Origin: RGZA01 sp041917755
GTDB taxonomy: Bacteria > Pseudomonadota > Alphaproteobacteria > UBA9219 > RGZA01
Reading direction: 5' to 3'
Assembly: GCA_041917755.1 (NCBI GenBank)
Contig: JAYRWY010000006.1
Location: 62,001-126,000, forward strand
DNA length: 64,000 nt
The notes beneath the pieces are model-generated. The model was not told the origin of the DNA. It did no database searches and was given only the letters and a program-made list of their open reading frames with translations. The position numbers and the translations under genes were made by a program. Positions within the stretch are counted from its first letter, which is position 1; every line of letters starts with the position of its first letter. This document shows, piece by piece, positions 8,581 through 17,899 of the stretch.

Positions 8581-10173
8581 ATGAATCGCATCCGTGACGC
8601 CACTTTTATAATGATATCGGTTTTGGCCGTTGTTTTCCTATTGGGCGGCTATTTTCTGCTGGAAGATAAAAACCGACTGGTTGAGGCAACCCAAAAAGAA
8701 TTGAAAGGCGTTGAGCTGGAACGGGCCATGTTTGGTCTGATGTTAAACCTGCTGGATCACAGGCCAGACGCCCGCCATGATGCTGATAAATACATACGCA
8801 CCATCGATGAGCTCACTTCATCCAGCGGCAGTTTATTGCCACCCGATGACTGGAAAGCTTTTAAATCTTCCACACAAGGCGACTATGACATCAACCAACT
8901 TACAAGCATGATGCGCGATGTTGGCGACAACTCCGCGCTTATTCTTGATCCCGAAATGGCGAGCTATTACCTCGTTGATATTATCGTGAACGCCATACCC
9001 GCAACCATTGCAAATATTGCAAAGGCACGCGAAGCTGCTTCACCAGATTTCATGCGCGCACACCGCACTGAAATTGCCCCATTGATTGAAAGCCTAAAAC
9101 GCTCTGCACGCATAGTGCAGGAGCATAAACACTCTAAGGGGATTTATGGCCCGAATGAGCGAGACATCGAAACCATCGGCACATTTTATGATGTGCTGCT
9201 AAACACCATCATCTACAAGCCCAACACCCTATCAAAAGACCAGTGGTCGGAGCGTTTTTCTAATATCATCACCTCGTTTACAGGCACATATAACGCATCG
9301 GCAGATTTATTGGCCGCCATCCTTAAAGAACGCATCAAGCAAACAAAGGACGGGCGAATTTATACCATCTTCTTCCTGTTTTTTATTTACTGCCTGGTTA
9401 TCATCATCGGCTATATGGCACTGAATAATTATGTACAAAAGCAAGAGGTATTAGCTGCACGCGAGATGACCCGCATGATGGCGCAGCTTGAAAAAACCAA
9501 TAATGAACTTGAGCACTTTGCCTATGTCGCCTCCCACGATTTAAAGGAACCCTTGCGCACCATCGGCAGCTTCGCAAAATTACTGCAACAAAAATACGGC
9601 GCTGCACTTGATGGTACCGGCCGGGAATATCTGACCATTTTGATGACGGCATCTATGCGCATGCAGCAGATGATATCGGACTTGCTGAGTTATGCCCGTG
9701 CGGATTACGAATTATCCAAAGCCGAGACGTTTGATTGCGCCGCCGAATTGCAACGCGTGTTAGAAATTTTAAAGCAGCCAATCGAACAATCCGGCGCACA
9801 TATTACTTATGACCCGCTCCCCACGATTACCCATCATGGTGCACAGTTTGCGCGTTTACTGCAAAATTTAATCAGTAATGCCATTAAATACCGCCGCCAA
9901 GGCATTGCGCCGCAGATTCACATCGGCTGTTCCGACCAGCAAACCGCATGGCAATTTTATGTTCGCGACAATGGAATTGGTATTGATAGCGCCTATTTCA
10001 AAAAAATATTCGAACCATTCAAACGCCTGCATACCCAACAGCAATTTGAAGGCACGGGGATTGGCCTTGCCATCTGTAAAAAAATGGTGGAACGCATGGG
10101 CGGTAATTTATGGCTGACATCCACGCCCAACGAAGGCAGCACGTTTTACTTCACGTTGATTAAGCAGGTTTAA
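8581..10173 (+). CDS. Membrane sensor histidine kinase
   Basis: 530 residues. Transmembrane helices near 8-28 and 261-281 bracket a periplasmic sensor of about 230 residues that I do not recognise by family. A short cytoplasmic coiled segment leads to HisKA with His319 in ASHDLKEPLR, the phytochrome-like variety. The ATPase domain shows Asn433, DNGIG (463-467) and GTGIGLA (491-497). It should autophosphorylate and pass phosphate to the divergent HTH-receiver protein. The 3' end overlaps the convergent alpha/beta hydrolase gene by 14 bases. Confidence 0.93.
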   Translation: MNRIRDATFIMISVLAVVFLLGGYFLLEDKNRLVEATQKELKGVELERAMFGLMLNLLDHRPDARHDADKYIRTIDELTSSSGSLLPPDDWKAFKSSTQGDYDINQLTSMMRDVGDNSALILDPEMASYYLVDIIVNAIPATIANIAKAREAASPDFMRAHRTEIAPLIESLKRSARIVQEHKHSKGIYGPNERDIETIGTFYDVLLNTIIYKPNTLSKDQWSERFSNIITSFTGTYNASADLLAAILKERIKQTKDGRIYTIFFLFFIYCLVIIIGYMALNNYVQKQEVLAAREMTRMMAQLEKTNNELEHFAYVASHDLKEPLRTIGSFAKLLQQKYGAALDGTGREYLTILMTASMRMQQMISDLLSYARADYELSKAETFDCAAELQRVLEILKQPIEQSGAHITYDPLPTITHHGAQFARLLQNLISNAIKYRRQGIAPQIHIGCSDQQTAWQFYVRDNGIGIDSAYFKKIFEPFKRLHTQQQFEGTGIGLAICKKMVERMGGNLWLTSTPNEGSTFYFTLIKQV

Positions 10174-10933
10174 TACCCTGCACCGCATTCCATAAAACTT
10201 CCAAATCACTTTCCCGCGACAGGCGATGCTCCCCGTCTTCAATATAGGTTATGCGCACATCCTTGCTCTGCAGACGCGCAGCACATTTTTCAGCTACCTG
10301 CCATGGCACATCTTTATCTTGCTTGCCTTGGATAAGGTGAACAGGACAAGTAATGGGTATGGGCCCACGCAGCAATAAATGCTTGCGCCCCTCCTCCACC
10401 AATTTCAGGGTATAGGGCAATGGGTCACCGTAATCAGACGGCTCATAAATGGCGCCATTGGTTTGCATTTCCTGCTTTTGTGCAGGGGTCAACATATCCC
10501 ATACCAAATCTTGCGTAAAATCGGGGGCAGCCGCTATGCCTACTAACCCTGCTACTCGTTCAGGTCTGGCCAGCGCCAGCAGCAACATAATCCAGCCGCC
10601 CATGCTGGAGCCCACCACAATCAGCTTCCCGGTGGTTAGACTGTCAACCACTGCAATCGTGTCATTGAGCCAGTCGCCAATGCAGCCATCGGCAAATTTG
10701 CCAGATGACTGGCCATGGCCGGAATAGTCAAAACGGGTCAGACGGCGGCCACTGGCAATGCAGCGCGCCGCTAAAAAGCTTGCTTTTGAGCCCGTCATAT
10801 CGGAAAAGAATCCAGGCAGAAATAACAGGTTTGGCTGATCTGGATTCGTGGATGAACCTATGGGTTCATCATGACGATAGGCGATACGATGTCCGTTCAG
10901 CTGGGCAGTTTGGAATTCAAATTGGTCTGTCAT
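10160..10933 (-). CDS. Alpha/beta hydrolase
   Basis: 257-residue cytoplasmic serine hydrolase. The nucleophile elbow is GSSMG with Ser110, the oxyanion region is LPGFFSDMTG (39-48), and the likely acid and base are Asp206 (GKQDKDVP) and His236 (GEHRLSR). The small size and motif spacing resemble the ABHD10-like esterase/thioesterase group; the substrate is not known. It converges with the histidine kinase and is divergent from the glycosyltransferase at 10966, leaving only 32 bases, so their promoters must overlap. Confidence 0.87.
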   Translation of the reverse strand: MTDQFEFQTAQLNGHRIAYRHDEPIGSSTNPDQPNLLFLPGFFSDMTGSKASFLAARCIASGRRLTRFDYSGHGQSSGKFADGCIGDWLNDTIAVVDSLTTGKLIVVGSSMGGWIMLLLALARPERVAGLVGIAAAPDFTQDLVWDMLTPAQKQEMQTNGAIYEPSDYGDPLPYTLKLVEEGRKHLLLRGPIPITCPVHLIQGKQDKDVPWQVAEKCAARLQSKDVRITYIEDGEHRLSRESDLEVLWNAVQGIKPA

Positions 10934-10965
10934 GTTTTTTTTAATAGCGGGTTGTTTGTAAAACT

Positions 10966-12264
10966 ATGGTGGCAAAACCAAATACTGTCCAGCCGAAGAT
11001 AAAAAATGACGCGGAGCGCAAAGCCCCCGCTCCAGAAAAAGCCACGCCTGAAAAAAATGCACCTGATAAAGCTCCGCTTGAAAAAGCCGCCTCCGCTGCA
11101 AAAGCCCCTATCGGTTCTGCGTCAAACACATCTGCATCGTCTGGTTTAAATGCCCGCATCCTTATCCTCAGCCCGGATTTGAACAATGCCATGCTTGGCC
11201 GCCAAGCGGTGGATCTGGCCTTACGCGTTCGCGCAGAAGGTGGCCATCCCTTTATTGCTTCGCCTGGCGGATTGTTAAAGCTGGAACTGCAACGCCAAAA
11301 AATTCCGCATAAAATGTTGCCGGATATGCGCGCCAGTGCGCTGGGCCATATGGTGGCCGTATTCCAATTAGTACGCTGGGCACGTGAACAGCATATTCAT
11401 TTTATTCATGTACTGGATTTCTCGCTATCCCGCTTTGCTTACGAGGTCATGCTCAAGACCGGTATGCACACGGCCATTTCACTAAATCAACCCATCATCA
11501 GCGTACTTGCCGGAAAGAACGCAGAAATTCTGCGCAGCTTTTCACGCATTATTGTGCCATCCAGCTATGCGCGCGAGCAGTTATTGCAACAACTAAGCCT
11601 GCCTGAAAGCGTCGTGCGCACCATCATTCCCGGTATCAATTTGGGCGTTGTGCATTTCGACCGCATATCCCCTCAAAAAATCCAGACTCTAGAAAAAAAC
11701 TGGCAATTGCCGGATGATTGCCCGGTCGTTGTGGTTCCTGATTGCCCGCTTGACCCCGTTATTTTTGATACGATGGCCACGGCGCTGAAGGAATTGAAGG
11801 CGCGCAATATTACCACCATTTTATTTGTGCCCGAACAAGACCGCGCCTTCATCATTCGCCGTGTGGCCGCTTTCGGTTTGCTTAGCCACGTGATTGTGAC
11901 CAGCGATGTTCAAGACCGTATCCCTGCCCTGTGGCTGGCGCATTCGGTACTGGTTACCGGTTTCCAAGGACAAGAATCCATTCGAGCCTTAATCGAAGCA
12001 CAGGCCATGGGCCGTCCAATTGTGGCATTTGATCGCAATGGTCTGGGTGAAATTTTGTTGCGCGATCCTGCAACTGTTTTATTGCCCGCCGATCAGGTCA
12101 ACCGCCTTACCGCTGCCCTTGCGCGCAGCCTGAAATTGACAACCGAACAACGCCAAGCCTTTGCGGTGCGCGCACGGGCCTTCGTGGAAAGCAATTTTGA
12201 CCGCAAGCAGATGATTGAAGACATCATCGAAACTTACCGCGAACTGCGCGAAATCCAGAATTGA
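10966..12264 (+). CDS. GT4-like glycosyltransferase with charged N-terminal extension
   Basis: 432 residues. Residues 1-62 are a disordered Lys/Ala/Pro/Glu-rich segment with loose AxEKA repeats. From about 63 on the protein has the double-Rossmann plan of GT-B transferases: AMLGRQAVDLALRVRAEGG at the donor-side start, IIVPSSYAREQLLQ in the middle, and the C-terminal sugar-nucleotide region ESIRALIEAQAMGRPIVAFD followed by GLGEIL. This indicates a group 4 glycosyltransferase, probably for a surface glycan or lipid. Donor and acceptor are unknown. No other glycan genes adjoin it. Confidence 0.8.
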   Translation: MVAKPNTVQPKIKNDAERKAPAPEKATPEKNAPDKAPLEKAASAAKAPIGSASNTSASSGLNARILILSPDLNNAMLGRQAVDLALRVRAEGGHPFIASPGGLLKLELQRQKIPHKMLPDMRASALGHMVAVFQLVRWAREQHIHFIHVLDFSLSRFAYEVMLKTGMHTAISLNQPIISVLAGKNAEILRSFSRIIVPSSYAREQLLQQLSLPESVVRTIIPGINLGVVHFDRISPQKIQTLEKNWQLPDDCPVVVVPDCPLDPVIFDTMATALKELKARNITTILFVPEQDRAFIIRRVAAFGLLSHVIVTSDVQDRIPALWLAHSVLVTGFQGQESIRALIEAQAMGRPIVAFDRNGLGEILLRDPATVLLPADQVNRLTAALARSLKLTTEQRQAFAVRARAFVESNFDRKQMIEDIIETYRELREIQN

Positions 12265-12342
12265 AGGCCGCATAATCACCTTCAACTCTCACAAAAAGCA
12301 GCCTCCCTTGCACCTTTTTCCATAGCCTGATACGTTAAAACA

Positions 12343-14298
12343 ATGACCCAAACCGCAGAAAAACAACAAAAACTTATGAATATTACGCTCCCCGATGGCA
12401 ATGTGCGCCAGCTCCCTGAAGGTTCATCCGCGCTTGATCTTGCCAACAATATTTCCAAAAGCCTTGCCAAGGTTGCCGTTGCCGCCCGCATTGATGGCGA
12501 GCTACGTGACCTGACCCTGCCGCTGCATGATGGCGCGAAGGTTGCGATTATCACCCGTGATATGCCCGAAGCACTGGAAATCATCCGTCATGACTGCGCA
12601 CACATCATGGCCGAAGCGGTACAGGCCCTATATCCCGGCACGCAAGTCACCATTGGCCCATCGATTGAGCATGGCTTCTATTACGACTTTGCTAGAGATA
12701 CGCCATTCACGCCGGAAGATTTGGAAAAGATTGAAGCCAAGATGCGGCAGATTATTGCCGCCGACAAACCCTTCACACGCGAAGTCTGGGAACGTAATAA
12801 AGCCATCCAGCATTTCGAAAGCATTGGCGAAAAATATAAAGCCATCATCATTCAGGATTTGCCGGGCACGGAAACCATCACCATTTACCGCCAAGGCGAA
12901 TGGTATGATTTATGTCGCGGTCCGCATTTGCCATCCACCGGAAAAATCGGCAATGGCTTTAAGCTGATGCGTGTTGCTGGTGCCTATTGGCGCGGCGATG
13001 CCAAGAACGCGCAGCTGCAGCGTATTTATGGCACTGCATGGCGCAATGAAACCGAACTAAAGGCGCATTTAACCCAGCTTGAAGAAGCAGAAAAGCGCGA
13101 CCATCGCCGCCTGGGCAAAGAAATGGAGCTGTTTCATCTGCAAGATGACGCGGCAGGTTCTATCTTCTGGCATCCGCATGGCTGGACGCTGTATCGCACG
13201 CTTGAAAATTATATTCGTGCCCGCATCCAACAAGACGGTTATGTGGAAGTAAAAACTCCGCAACTGGTAAATAGCAGCTTATTCAAAGCATCCGGCCACT
13301 GGGATATGTATGGCGATAAGATGTTCCGCGTGCCGATGGATGAAGACACCATGTTCGGCATCAAGCCAATGAACTGCCCATGCCATGTGCAGGTGTATAA
13401 CCAAGGCATGAAGAGCTACCGCGATTTACCCATCCGCATGGCGGAATTTGGCGCGTGCCACCGCAATGAAACATCCGGCTCTCTGCACGGCATCATGCGC
13501 GTGCGCGGCTTTGTGCAGGATGATGCGCATATCTTCTGCCGTGAAGATCAGGTAATGGAAGAATCCCTTAAATACTGCTCCATGCAGATGAAGGTCTATG
13601 AAGACCTTGGCTTCCCGCCACAAAACGTAACTGTGAAATTAGCCCTGCGCCCTGATGTGCGCGGCGGCACTGATGAAATCTGGGATAAGGCCGAAGATGG
13701 TTTGCGCAAAGCATTGGTTGGCGCAGGCATGACCTTTGAAGAAATTCCAAACGAAGGCGCATTTTATGGCCCCAAGATTGAATTCCATCTAACCGATGCG
13801 ATTGGCCGCGTGTGGCAATGCGGCACGTTACAACTTGATTTCGTGCTCCCCGAACGCCTTGATGCCAATTACATCGGCGAAGATGGCAACAAACACCGCC
13901 CCGTTATGCTTCACCGCGCCATGCTTGGATCAATGGAACGCTTTATCGGCATTCTGATTGAACATTATTCGGGCAAGTTCCCGTTGTGGCTTGCGCCATT
14001 ACAAGTGGTCGTGGCCGGTATCACCAATGATATGGATGATTACACGCGTGAAGTATTGGCCGCCGTAAAGGCAGCAGGCCTGCGCGCCGACATCGACATT
14101 CGTAATGAAAAAATCAACTACAAAATCCGCGAGCACAGCTTGAAGAAAGTGCCACTGATGTTGGTGGTTGGCAAAAAAGAAGCCGAGAATAAGTCTGTGG
14201 CACTACGTCGCTTAGGCGGAGAAAGCCAGGAAGTGCTAAGCTTGGCCGATGCGATTGTAAAATTAAAAGCCGAGGCAAAATCACCTCTCGAGACATAA
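12343..14298 (+). CDS. thrS: Threonine-tRNA ligase
   Basis: Charges tRNA-Thr. 651 residues, the usual length. Domain order is TGS (about 12-75), the editing domain with HDCAHIMAEA, the class II catalytic core with MNCPCH (Zn Cys), RMAEFGACHRNE (motif 2) and LHRAMLGSMERF (motif 3), then the anticodon-binding domain from about 550. The ATG at 12343 was kept, but the second Met at 12376 would begin with the more typical MNITLPDG; neither has a Shine-Dalgarno. Confidence 0.97.
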   Translation: MTQTAEKQQKLMNITLPDGNVRQLPEGSSALDLANNISKSLAKVAVAARIDGELRDLTLPLHDGAKVAIITRDMPEALEIIRHDCAHIMAEAVQALYPGTQVTIGPSIEHGFYYDFARDTPFTPEDLEKIEAKMRQIIAADKPFTREVWERNKAIQHFESIGEKYKAIIIQDLPGTETITIYRQGEWYDLCRGPHLPSTGKIGNGFKLMRVAGAYWRGDAKNAQLQRIYGTAWRNETELKAHLTQLEEAEKRDHRRLGKEMELFHLQDDAAGSIFWHPHGWTLYRTLENYIRARIQQDGYVEVKTPQLVNSSLFKASGHWDMYGDKMFRVPMDEDTMFGIKPMNCPCHVQVYNQGMKSYRDLPIRMAEFGACHRNETSGSLHGIMRVRGFVQDDAHIFCREDQVMEESLKYCSMQMKVYEDLGFPPQNVTVKLALRPDVRGGTDEIWDKAEDGLRKALVGAGMTFEEIPNEGAFYGPKIEFHLTDAIGRVWQCGTLQLDFVLPERLDANYIGEDGNKHRPVMLHRAMLGSMERFIGILIEHYSGKFPLWLAPLQVVVAGITNDMDDYTREVLAAVKAAGLRADIDIRNEKINYKIREHSLKKVPLMLVVGKKEAENKSVALRRLGGESQEVLSLADAIVKLKAEAKSPLET

Positions 14299-14318
14299 CA
14301 CAGGTATAGAAAAATCAA

Positions 14319-15440
14319 ATGGGCCATAGAGCGAAACAACAACCAAGCGCGAAAAAGCCACTGCATTTTGATACCTTTGGCACATTGCATCATGTGCTGG
14401 ACGCCATTGACCATATGGTGCCAATTATTTTTAAGGGCGAAGATTTATCCTTCATCCCTACCCTCAAGCAGACCATCAAGCTGCATGCGTTCCAACATAA
14501 GTGGGATACGATTGTCATCAGTCTGAGCAAGGGCATGGCGCGGCAAGAGCTAGACATACTGCTCAACCACTTGCCCGAGCATGAAGGCCCGTTGGTGATT
14601 GATGCCACAGCCAGCACGCCAGAACATGACGTGGTGTATAATGAAAATCTGCTGATGTCGCGCAAAGAACGTATCATGCGCCTCAACAATGAAACCGGCG
14701 ATGTATTGTTGGTGCTGTATGGTATTGATGGCCTTGATGCACCGATGGAACGTAAATTACTGATGCGTCGCATGCACTATATGGGCATGACATTGGATAT
14801 GCTGTTGGAGCGCAACGACGATATCGACGCAGGCGCCACCGAAGAAGCCTTTACAGGGGCATTGCAACGCGCCCTTGCCCATATCCGCAGCATCTATAAT
14901 CAGGATAAGTCGGAAGAGTCTATCCCGCAGCCGGAGCGTTCATCTGGCTCGGCGTTCATGGCGCTGTCCTCCCTCGTTCTAGCCTATCAGTTTACGCAGG
15001 CCGATTACCTCAAAGAGCGACTTAAAATTATTATCAATGAATTCAAAGAATTGCCGGAGAACTTTAAGGGATTGGATTTAAGCTACGAGCCTTATGTGAA
15101 GGCTGCTAACGAGCTACGCAATATTCCGCAAGAGAACCTCAACTTGCAAAATAAGCAAGAACAGCGTCTCACCCCGGAACGCAAGCCAGAGCAACCCATC
15201 AACCGCCCCGAAGTTGCCGATTTATTGGAAAACAACCCAAGCTCCATCGATGCGCTTCAAAATAACCCCACCGCATTAAATGAAGTGCTCAACAACTCCA
15301 ACGCTATGGCTAATTTAGCCAATACACCTAACTCGCAGGTTCTGGCGAATAGCCCGGTGATCAAAGAAAAAATCGAGCTGGAGCTTCGGCAAAGACAACA
15401 TCACTACGACCAACTCGGCCCGAAGATGGAGCCAAGCTAA
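14319..15440 (+). CDS. Unknown protein with Asn-rich C-terminal repeats
   Basis: 373 residues, no family recognised. The start is 20 bases after thrS, so it is probably co-transcribed. Residues 1-200 look globular with a mixed alpha/beta pattern (for example DTIVISLSKG and DVLLVLYGID). A hydrophobic stretch AFMALSSLVLAYQF lies near 208-221. The last third is polar, with three to four loose repeats of an NNPxxLxxxL type between about 300 and 350, such as NNPSSIDALQ and NNPTALNEVL. Coding bias and tight spacing to neighbours indicate a real gene; the function is unknown. Confidence 0.8.
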   Translation: MGHRAKQQPSAKKPLHFDTFGTLHHVLDAIDHMVPIIFKGEDLSFIPTLKQTIKLHAFQHKWDTIVISLSKGMARQELDILLNHLPEHEGPLVIDATASTPEHDVVYNENLLMSRKERIMRLNNETGDVLLVLYGIDGLDAPMERKLLMRRMHYMGMTLDMLLERNDDIDAGATEEAFTGALQRALAHIRSIYNQDKSEESIPQPERSSGSAFMALSSLVLAYQFTQADYLKERLKIIINEFKELPENFKGLDLSYEPYVKAANELRNIPQENLNLQNKQEQRLTPERKPEQPINRPEVADLLENNPSSIDALQNNPTALNEVLNNSNAMANLANTPNSQVLANSPVIKEKIELELRQRQHHYDQLGPKMEPS

Positions 15441-15441
15441 A

Positions 15442-16056
15442 TCACGGATACCAGCGTTCGTGTTGCCAATGGCCCTTGGTATCTTTTGTAAAAATTACGC
15501 GGTCATGAAGACGATATGGCATGTCCTGCCAGAACTCGATCATCTCTGGTACCACGCGGTAGCCTGACCAATGCGGCGGGCGCGGCACGGGCACGCCGCT
15601 GAATTTATCTTCAAATTCCTTTACGCGTTTTTCCAATGTATGGCGATTGTCCAGATGCGTGGATTGCAGCGATGCCCATGCACCAATCTGACTACCGCGT
15701 GGGCGTGAGTTGAAATAATCATCTGCTTCCTGTTCGCTCACCCGCTCTACCTTACCTTCGATGCGAACTTGGCGACGAATGGATTTCCAATGAAAGCACA
15801 ATGCAGCCAAGGGCGATTTATCCAGCTGCCCGCCTTTACGCGAGTGGGTGTTGGTGAAAAAACAGAAGCCCTTGGTGTCATAGCCCTTTAGCAATACGAT
15901 TCGAAGGCTTGGCAAGCCGCCATCCCCGATGGTTGCCAATGACATGGCGTTGGGGTCATTCAATTCGTGGCGCTCGGCTTCGGCGAACCAATCAGCGAAT
16001 AGTTTAAAGGGGTTATCCCCAAAAATGGGGGGTCGCGCCGGATTTGTATGTTCCAT
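15442..16056 (-). CDS. pdxH: Pyridoxamine 5'-phosphate oxidase
   Basis: FMN enzyme that makes pyridoxal 5'-phosphate from PNP or PMP. 204 residues from the ATG at 16056. Typical segments are MSLATIGDGGLPSLRIVLLK, HWKSIRRQVRIEG (FMN phosphate binding), SRPRGSQIGAWAS and the C-terminal RLHDR...ERWYP. An ATG at 16062 is also in frame, but a GAAGG Shine-Dalgarno ends only one base before it and is well placed for 16056. The reading frame stays open upstream to 16350, which I treat as chance. It converges with the unknown gene at 14319, with one base between the stops. Confidence 0.95.
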   Translation of the reverse strand: MEHTNPARPPIFGDNPFKLFADWFAEAERHELNDPNAMSLATIGDGGLPSLRIVLLKGYDTKGFCFFTNTHSRKGGQLDKSPLAALCFHWKSIRRQVRIEGKVERVSEQEADDYFNSRPRGSQIGAWASLQSTHLDNRHTLEKRVKEFEDKFSGVPVPRPPHWSGYRVVPEMIEFWQDMPYRLHDRVIFTKDTKGHWQHERWYP

Positions 16057-16217
16057 ATTCATACCTTCTACTTGTTTTCGCCAAAGTCTCGCCCTATTCA
16101 GTATATAATTAAAGCATGTCGGGCCGGAATTAAAGAACCTCGCACAACCTATATTGTCGCAGGCCAATAATACCGGTCCCGGTGCACTAACTGCTAACCC
16201 TTTTAGAAGGTCTTGAA

Positions 16218-16703
16218 ATGAAACGCACCCTCTCCAAAGCATCTGTTGCACTTTTGATGCTGGCTTCCTTATCCCTTGGCGCATGTCAGACCGACAGCTG
16301 GGGCAGCAAACAAACTGGCGGCACACTTTTGGGTGCTGGCGGCGGCGCATTGCTCGGTAATCAATTTGGTAAGGGTACTGGTAATGTGGTCATGACCGCC
16401 CTTGGCGCAGTAGCCGGTGCATGGCTTGGTAACGAAATCGGTTCTTCATTGGATAACGCCGATAGAGCCGCATTGCAGCAAGCACAATACAGAGCCTATG
16501 ACGCGCCTGTTGGCAAAACCATTACCTGGAATAATCCGGAAAACGGTAATTACGGTTCATTCACCCCTGTTCGTGATGGCCGTGCCAGCGACGGCAGCTA
16601 TTGCCGTGAATTCAACCAAAAGGTCAACATTGGTGGCAAACAACAAGATGCCTTTGGCACCGCTTGCCGCCAACCCGATGGTTCATGGCAGATTCAGCAA
16701 TAA
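16218..16703 (+). CDS. Glycine-zipper lipoprotein, Rickettsia 17-kDa antigen type
   Basis: 161-residue predicted outer-membrane lipoprotein. The signal ends in the lipobox LSLGAC (Cys23). Residues 34-75 are a glycine zipper with repeated GAGGGALLG/GAVAGAWLG patterns, as in the 17-kDa surface antigen and SlyB-like families. The C-terminal part has two Cys and the sequence GSYCREFNQ, common in this family. An AGAAGG Shine-Dalgarno precedes the ATG. It is monocistronic: divergent from pdxH and followed by a strong terminator at 16724-16797. The exact role is unknown; members affect envelope integrity. Confidence 0.9.
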   Translation: MKRTLSKASVALLMLASLSLGACQTDSWGSKQTGGTLLGAGGGALLGNQFGKGTGNVVMTALGAVAGAWLGNEIGSSLDNADRAALQQAQYRAYDAPVGKTITWNNPENGNYGSFTPVRDGRASDGSYCREFNQKVNIGGKQQDAFGTACRQPDGSWQIQQ

Positions 16704-16723
16704 TATAATAATACCAATTATTG

Positions 16724-16797
16724 AAAGACCGTTGCCGTTTGTTTAGAATAACCCTAATTCAATAAGGGTATTCAAACTCAGCAACGGTCTTTTTTTT
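16724..16797 (+). terminator. Strong intrinsic terminator with nested hairpin
   Basis: Perfect 11-base stem AAGACCGTTGC (16725-16735) paired with GCAACGGTCTT (16781-16791), running into a T-tract to 16797. The 45-base loop contains a second hairpin, ACCCT (16751-16755) with AGGGT (16765-16769). It ends transcription of the 17-kDa-type gene and insulates the chaperone gene starting at 16815. Confidence 0.9.
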
Positions 16798-16814
16798 GGA
16801 CGGTCTTATTTATT

Positions 16815-17762
16815 ATGCGTGATCCCTACGATGTCCTTGGCGTCAGCCGCACTGCTTCGGATGATGAAATAAAAGCCGCTTATCGTGCGCTAGCCAAAAA
16901 ATATCACCCTGACTTAAATCCGGGCAAAAAAGATATTGAAACCAAATTCAAAGAAGTAAACGGCGCCTATGATATTTTAGGCGATACCGAAAAACGTAAA
17001 AAATATGATCGCGGTGAAATGGATGCCGGCGGCAATGCAAGAGCAAGCGCATCACAAAATTACTACCGCGCTAAAAATTCACGCGCGGCTGAAGATCCAA
17101 TGGCAGATTTCACCTCGGAAGATATTTTTGCCGATTTATTTGGCGGGATGAAGGCCAAGTCTACCCGCTTCCACGGTAATTGGGGTGCGGGTACAGACCC
17201 GTTTGCCAGTGCCCGTGAAAAAGCCAAAGGCTCCGATATCAATGAAACACTAAGGGTCAGCTTTGCCGAAGCCGCGCTGGGCACCAAAAAACGCATTACC
17301 CTTGGCACCGGCAAAACCATAGAAATCAACGTGCCCGCTGGCAGTGAAAGCGGCAACAAGCTTCGTTTAAAACAACAAGGCTACGCCGGTTTTCAAGAAG
17401 GTCGCGCGGGTGATGCGATTATTGAAATTATGGTTGACCCGCACCCCACCTTCACGCGCAAAGGTATGGATGTGAATTGCGAAATTCCCATCACTCTGTA
17501 CGAAGCGGTATTGGGCGCAACCATCACGGTGCCAACCCTGGATGGAAGTGTTGAACTCAAAATTCCAAAAGGTTCGAATACCGGAACCAGCCTTCGTCTG
17601 CGCGGCAAAGGTATTGCTGACCCGCAAGGCGTGCGCGGCGACCAGTATATCAAAATGAAAGTTGTATTGCCGGATGCACCCGACGAGCAATTAACGAAAT
17701 TTGCCGAGAAATGGGGACAAAACCACCCCTACGATCCACGCAAGAAGGCCGGGATTAATTAA
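16815..17762 (+). CDS. CbpA-type DnaJ co-chaperone
   Basis: 315 residues. J domain at 4-70 with the HPD motif (31-33) that stimulates DnaK ATPase; a G-rich linker (about 71-140); then the two DnaJ C-terminal substrate-binding domains (about 145-305, with EINVPAGSESGNKLRLK and ELKIPKGSNTGTSLRLRGKG). There is no zinc-finger region, so this is a type II or CbpA-like J protein rather than DnaJ proper. It stands alone between a terminator and a 137-base gap before fabI. Confidence 0.93.
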   Translation: MRDPYDVLGVSRTASDDEIKAAYRALAKKYHPDLNPGKKDIETKFKEVNGAYDILGDTEKRKKYDRGEMDAGGNARASASQNYYRAKNSRAAEDPMADFTSEDIFADLFGGMKAKSTRFHGNWGAGTDPFASAREKAKGSDINETLRVSFAEAALGTKKRITLGTGKTIEINVPAGSESGNKLRLKQQGYAGFQEGRAGDAIIEIMVDPHPTFTRKGMDVNCEIPITLYEAVLGATITVPTLDGSVELKIPKGSNTGTSLRLRGKGIADPQGVRGDQYIKMKVVLPDAPDEQLTKFAEKWGQNHPYDPRKKAGIN

Positions 17763-17899
17763 TTCCTCAAGCGCTTGATTACTGCAATTGGCGCAATGCC
17801 TAAACATTGTGTTTATTCAAGCATTTGCAATAGCTTGCACTTTGTTCTAACCTCCATTTTCAAGTTTCGAATCTTTTCAAGTGATGGAGTTTTGCGTTC

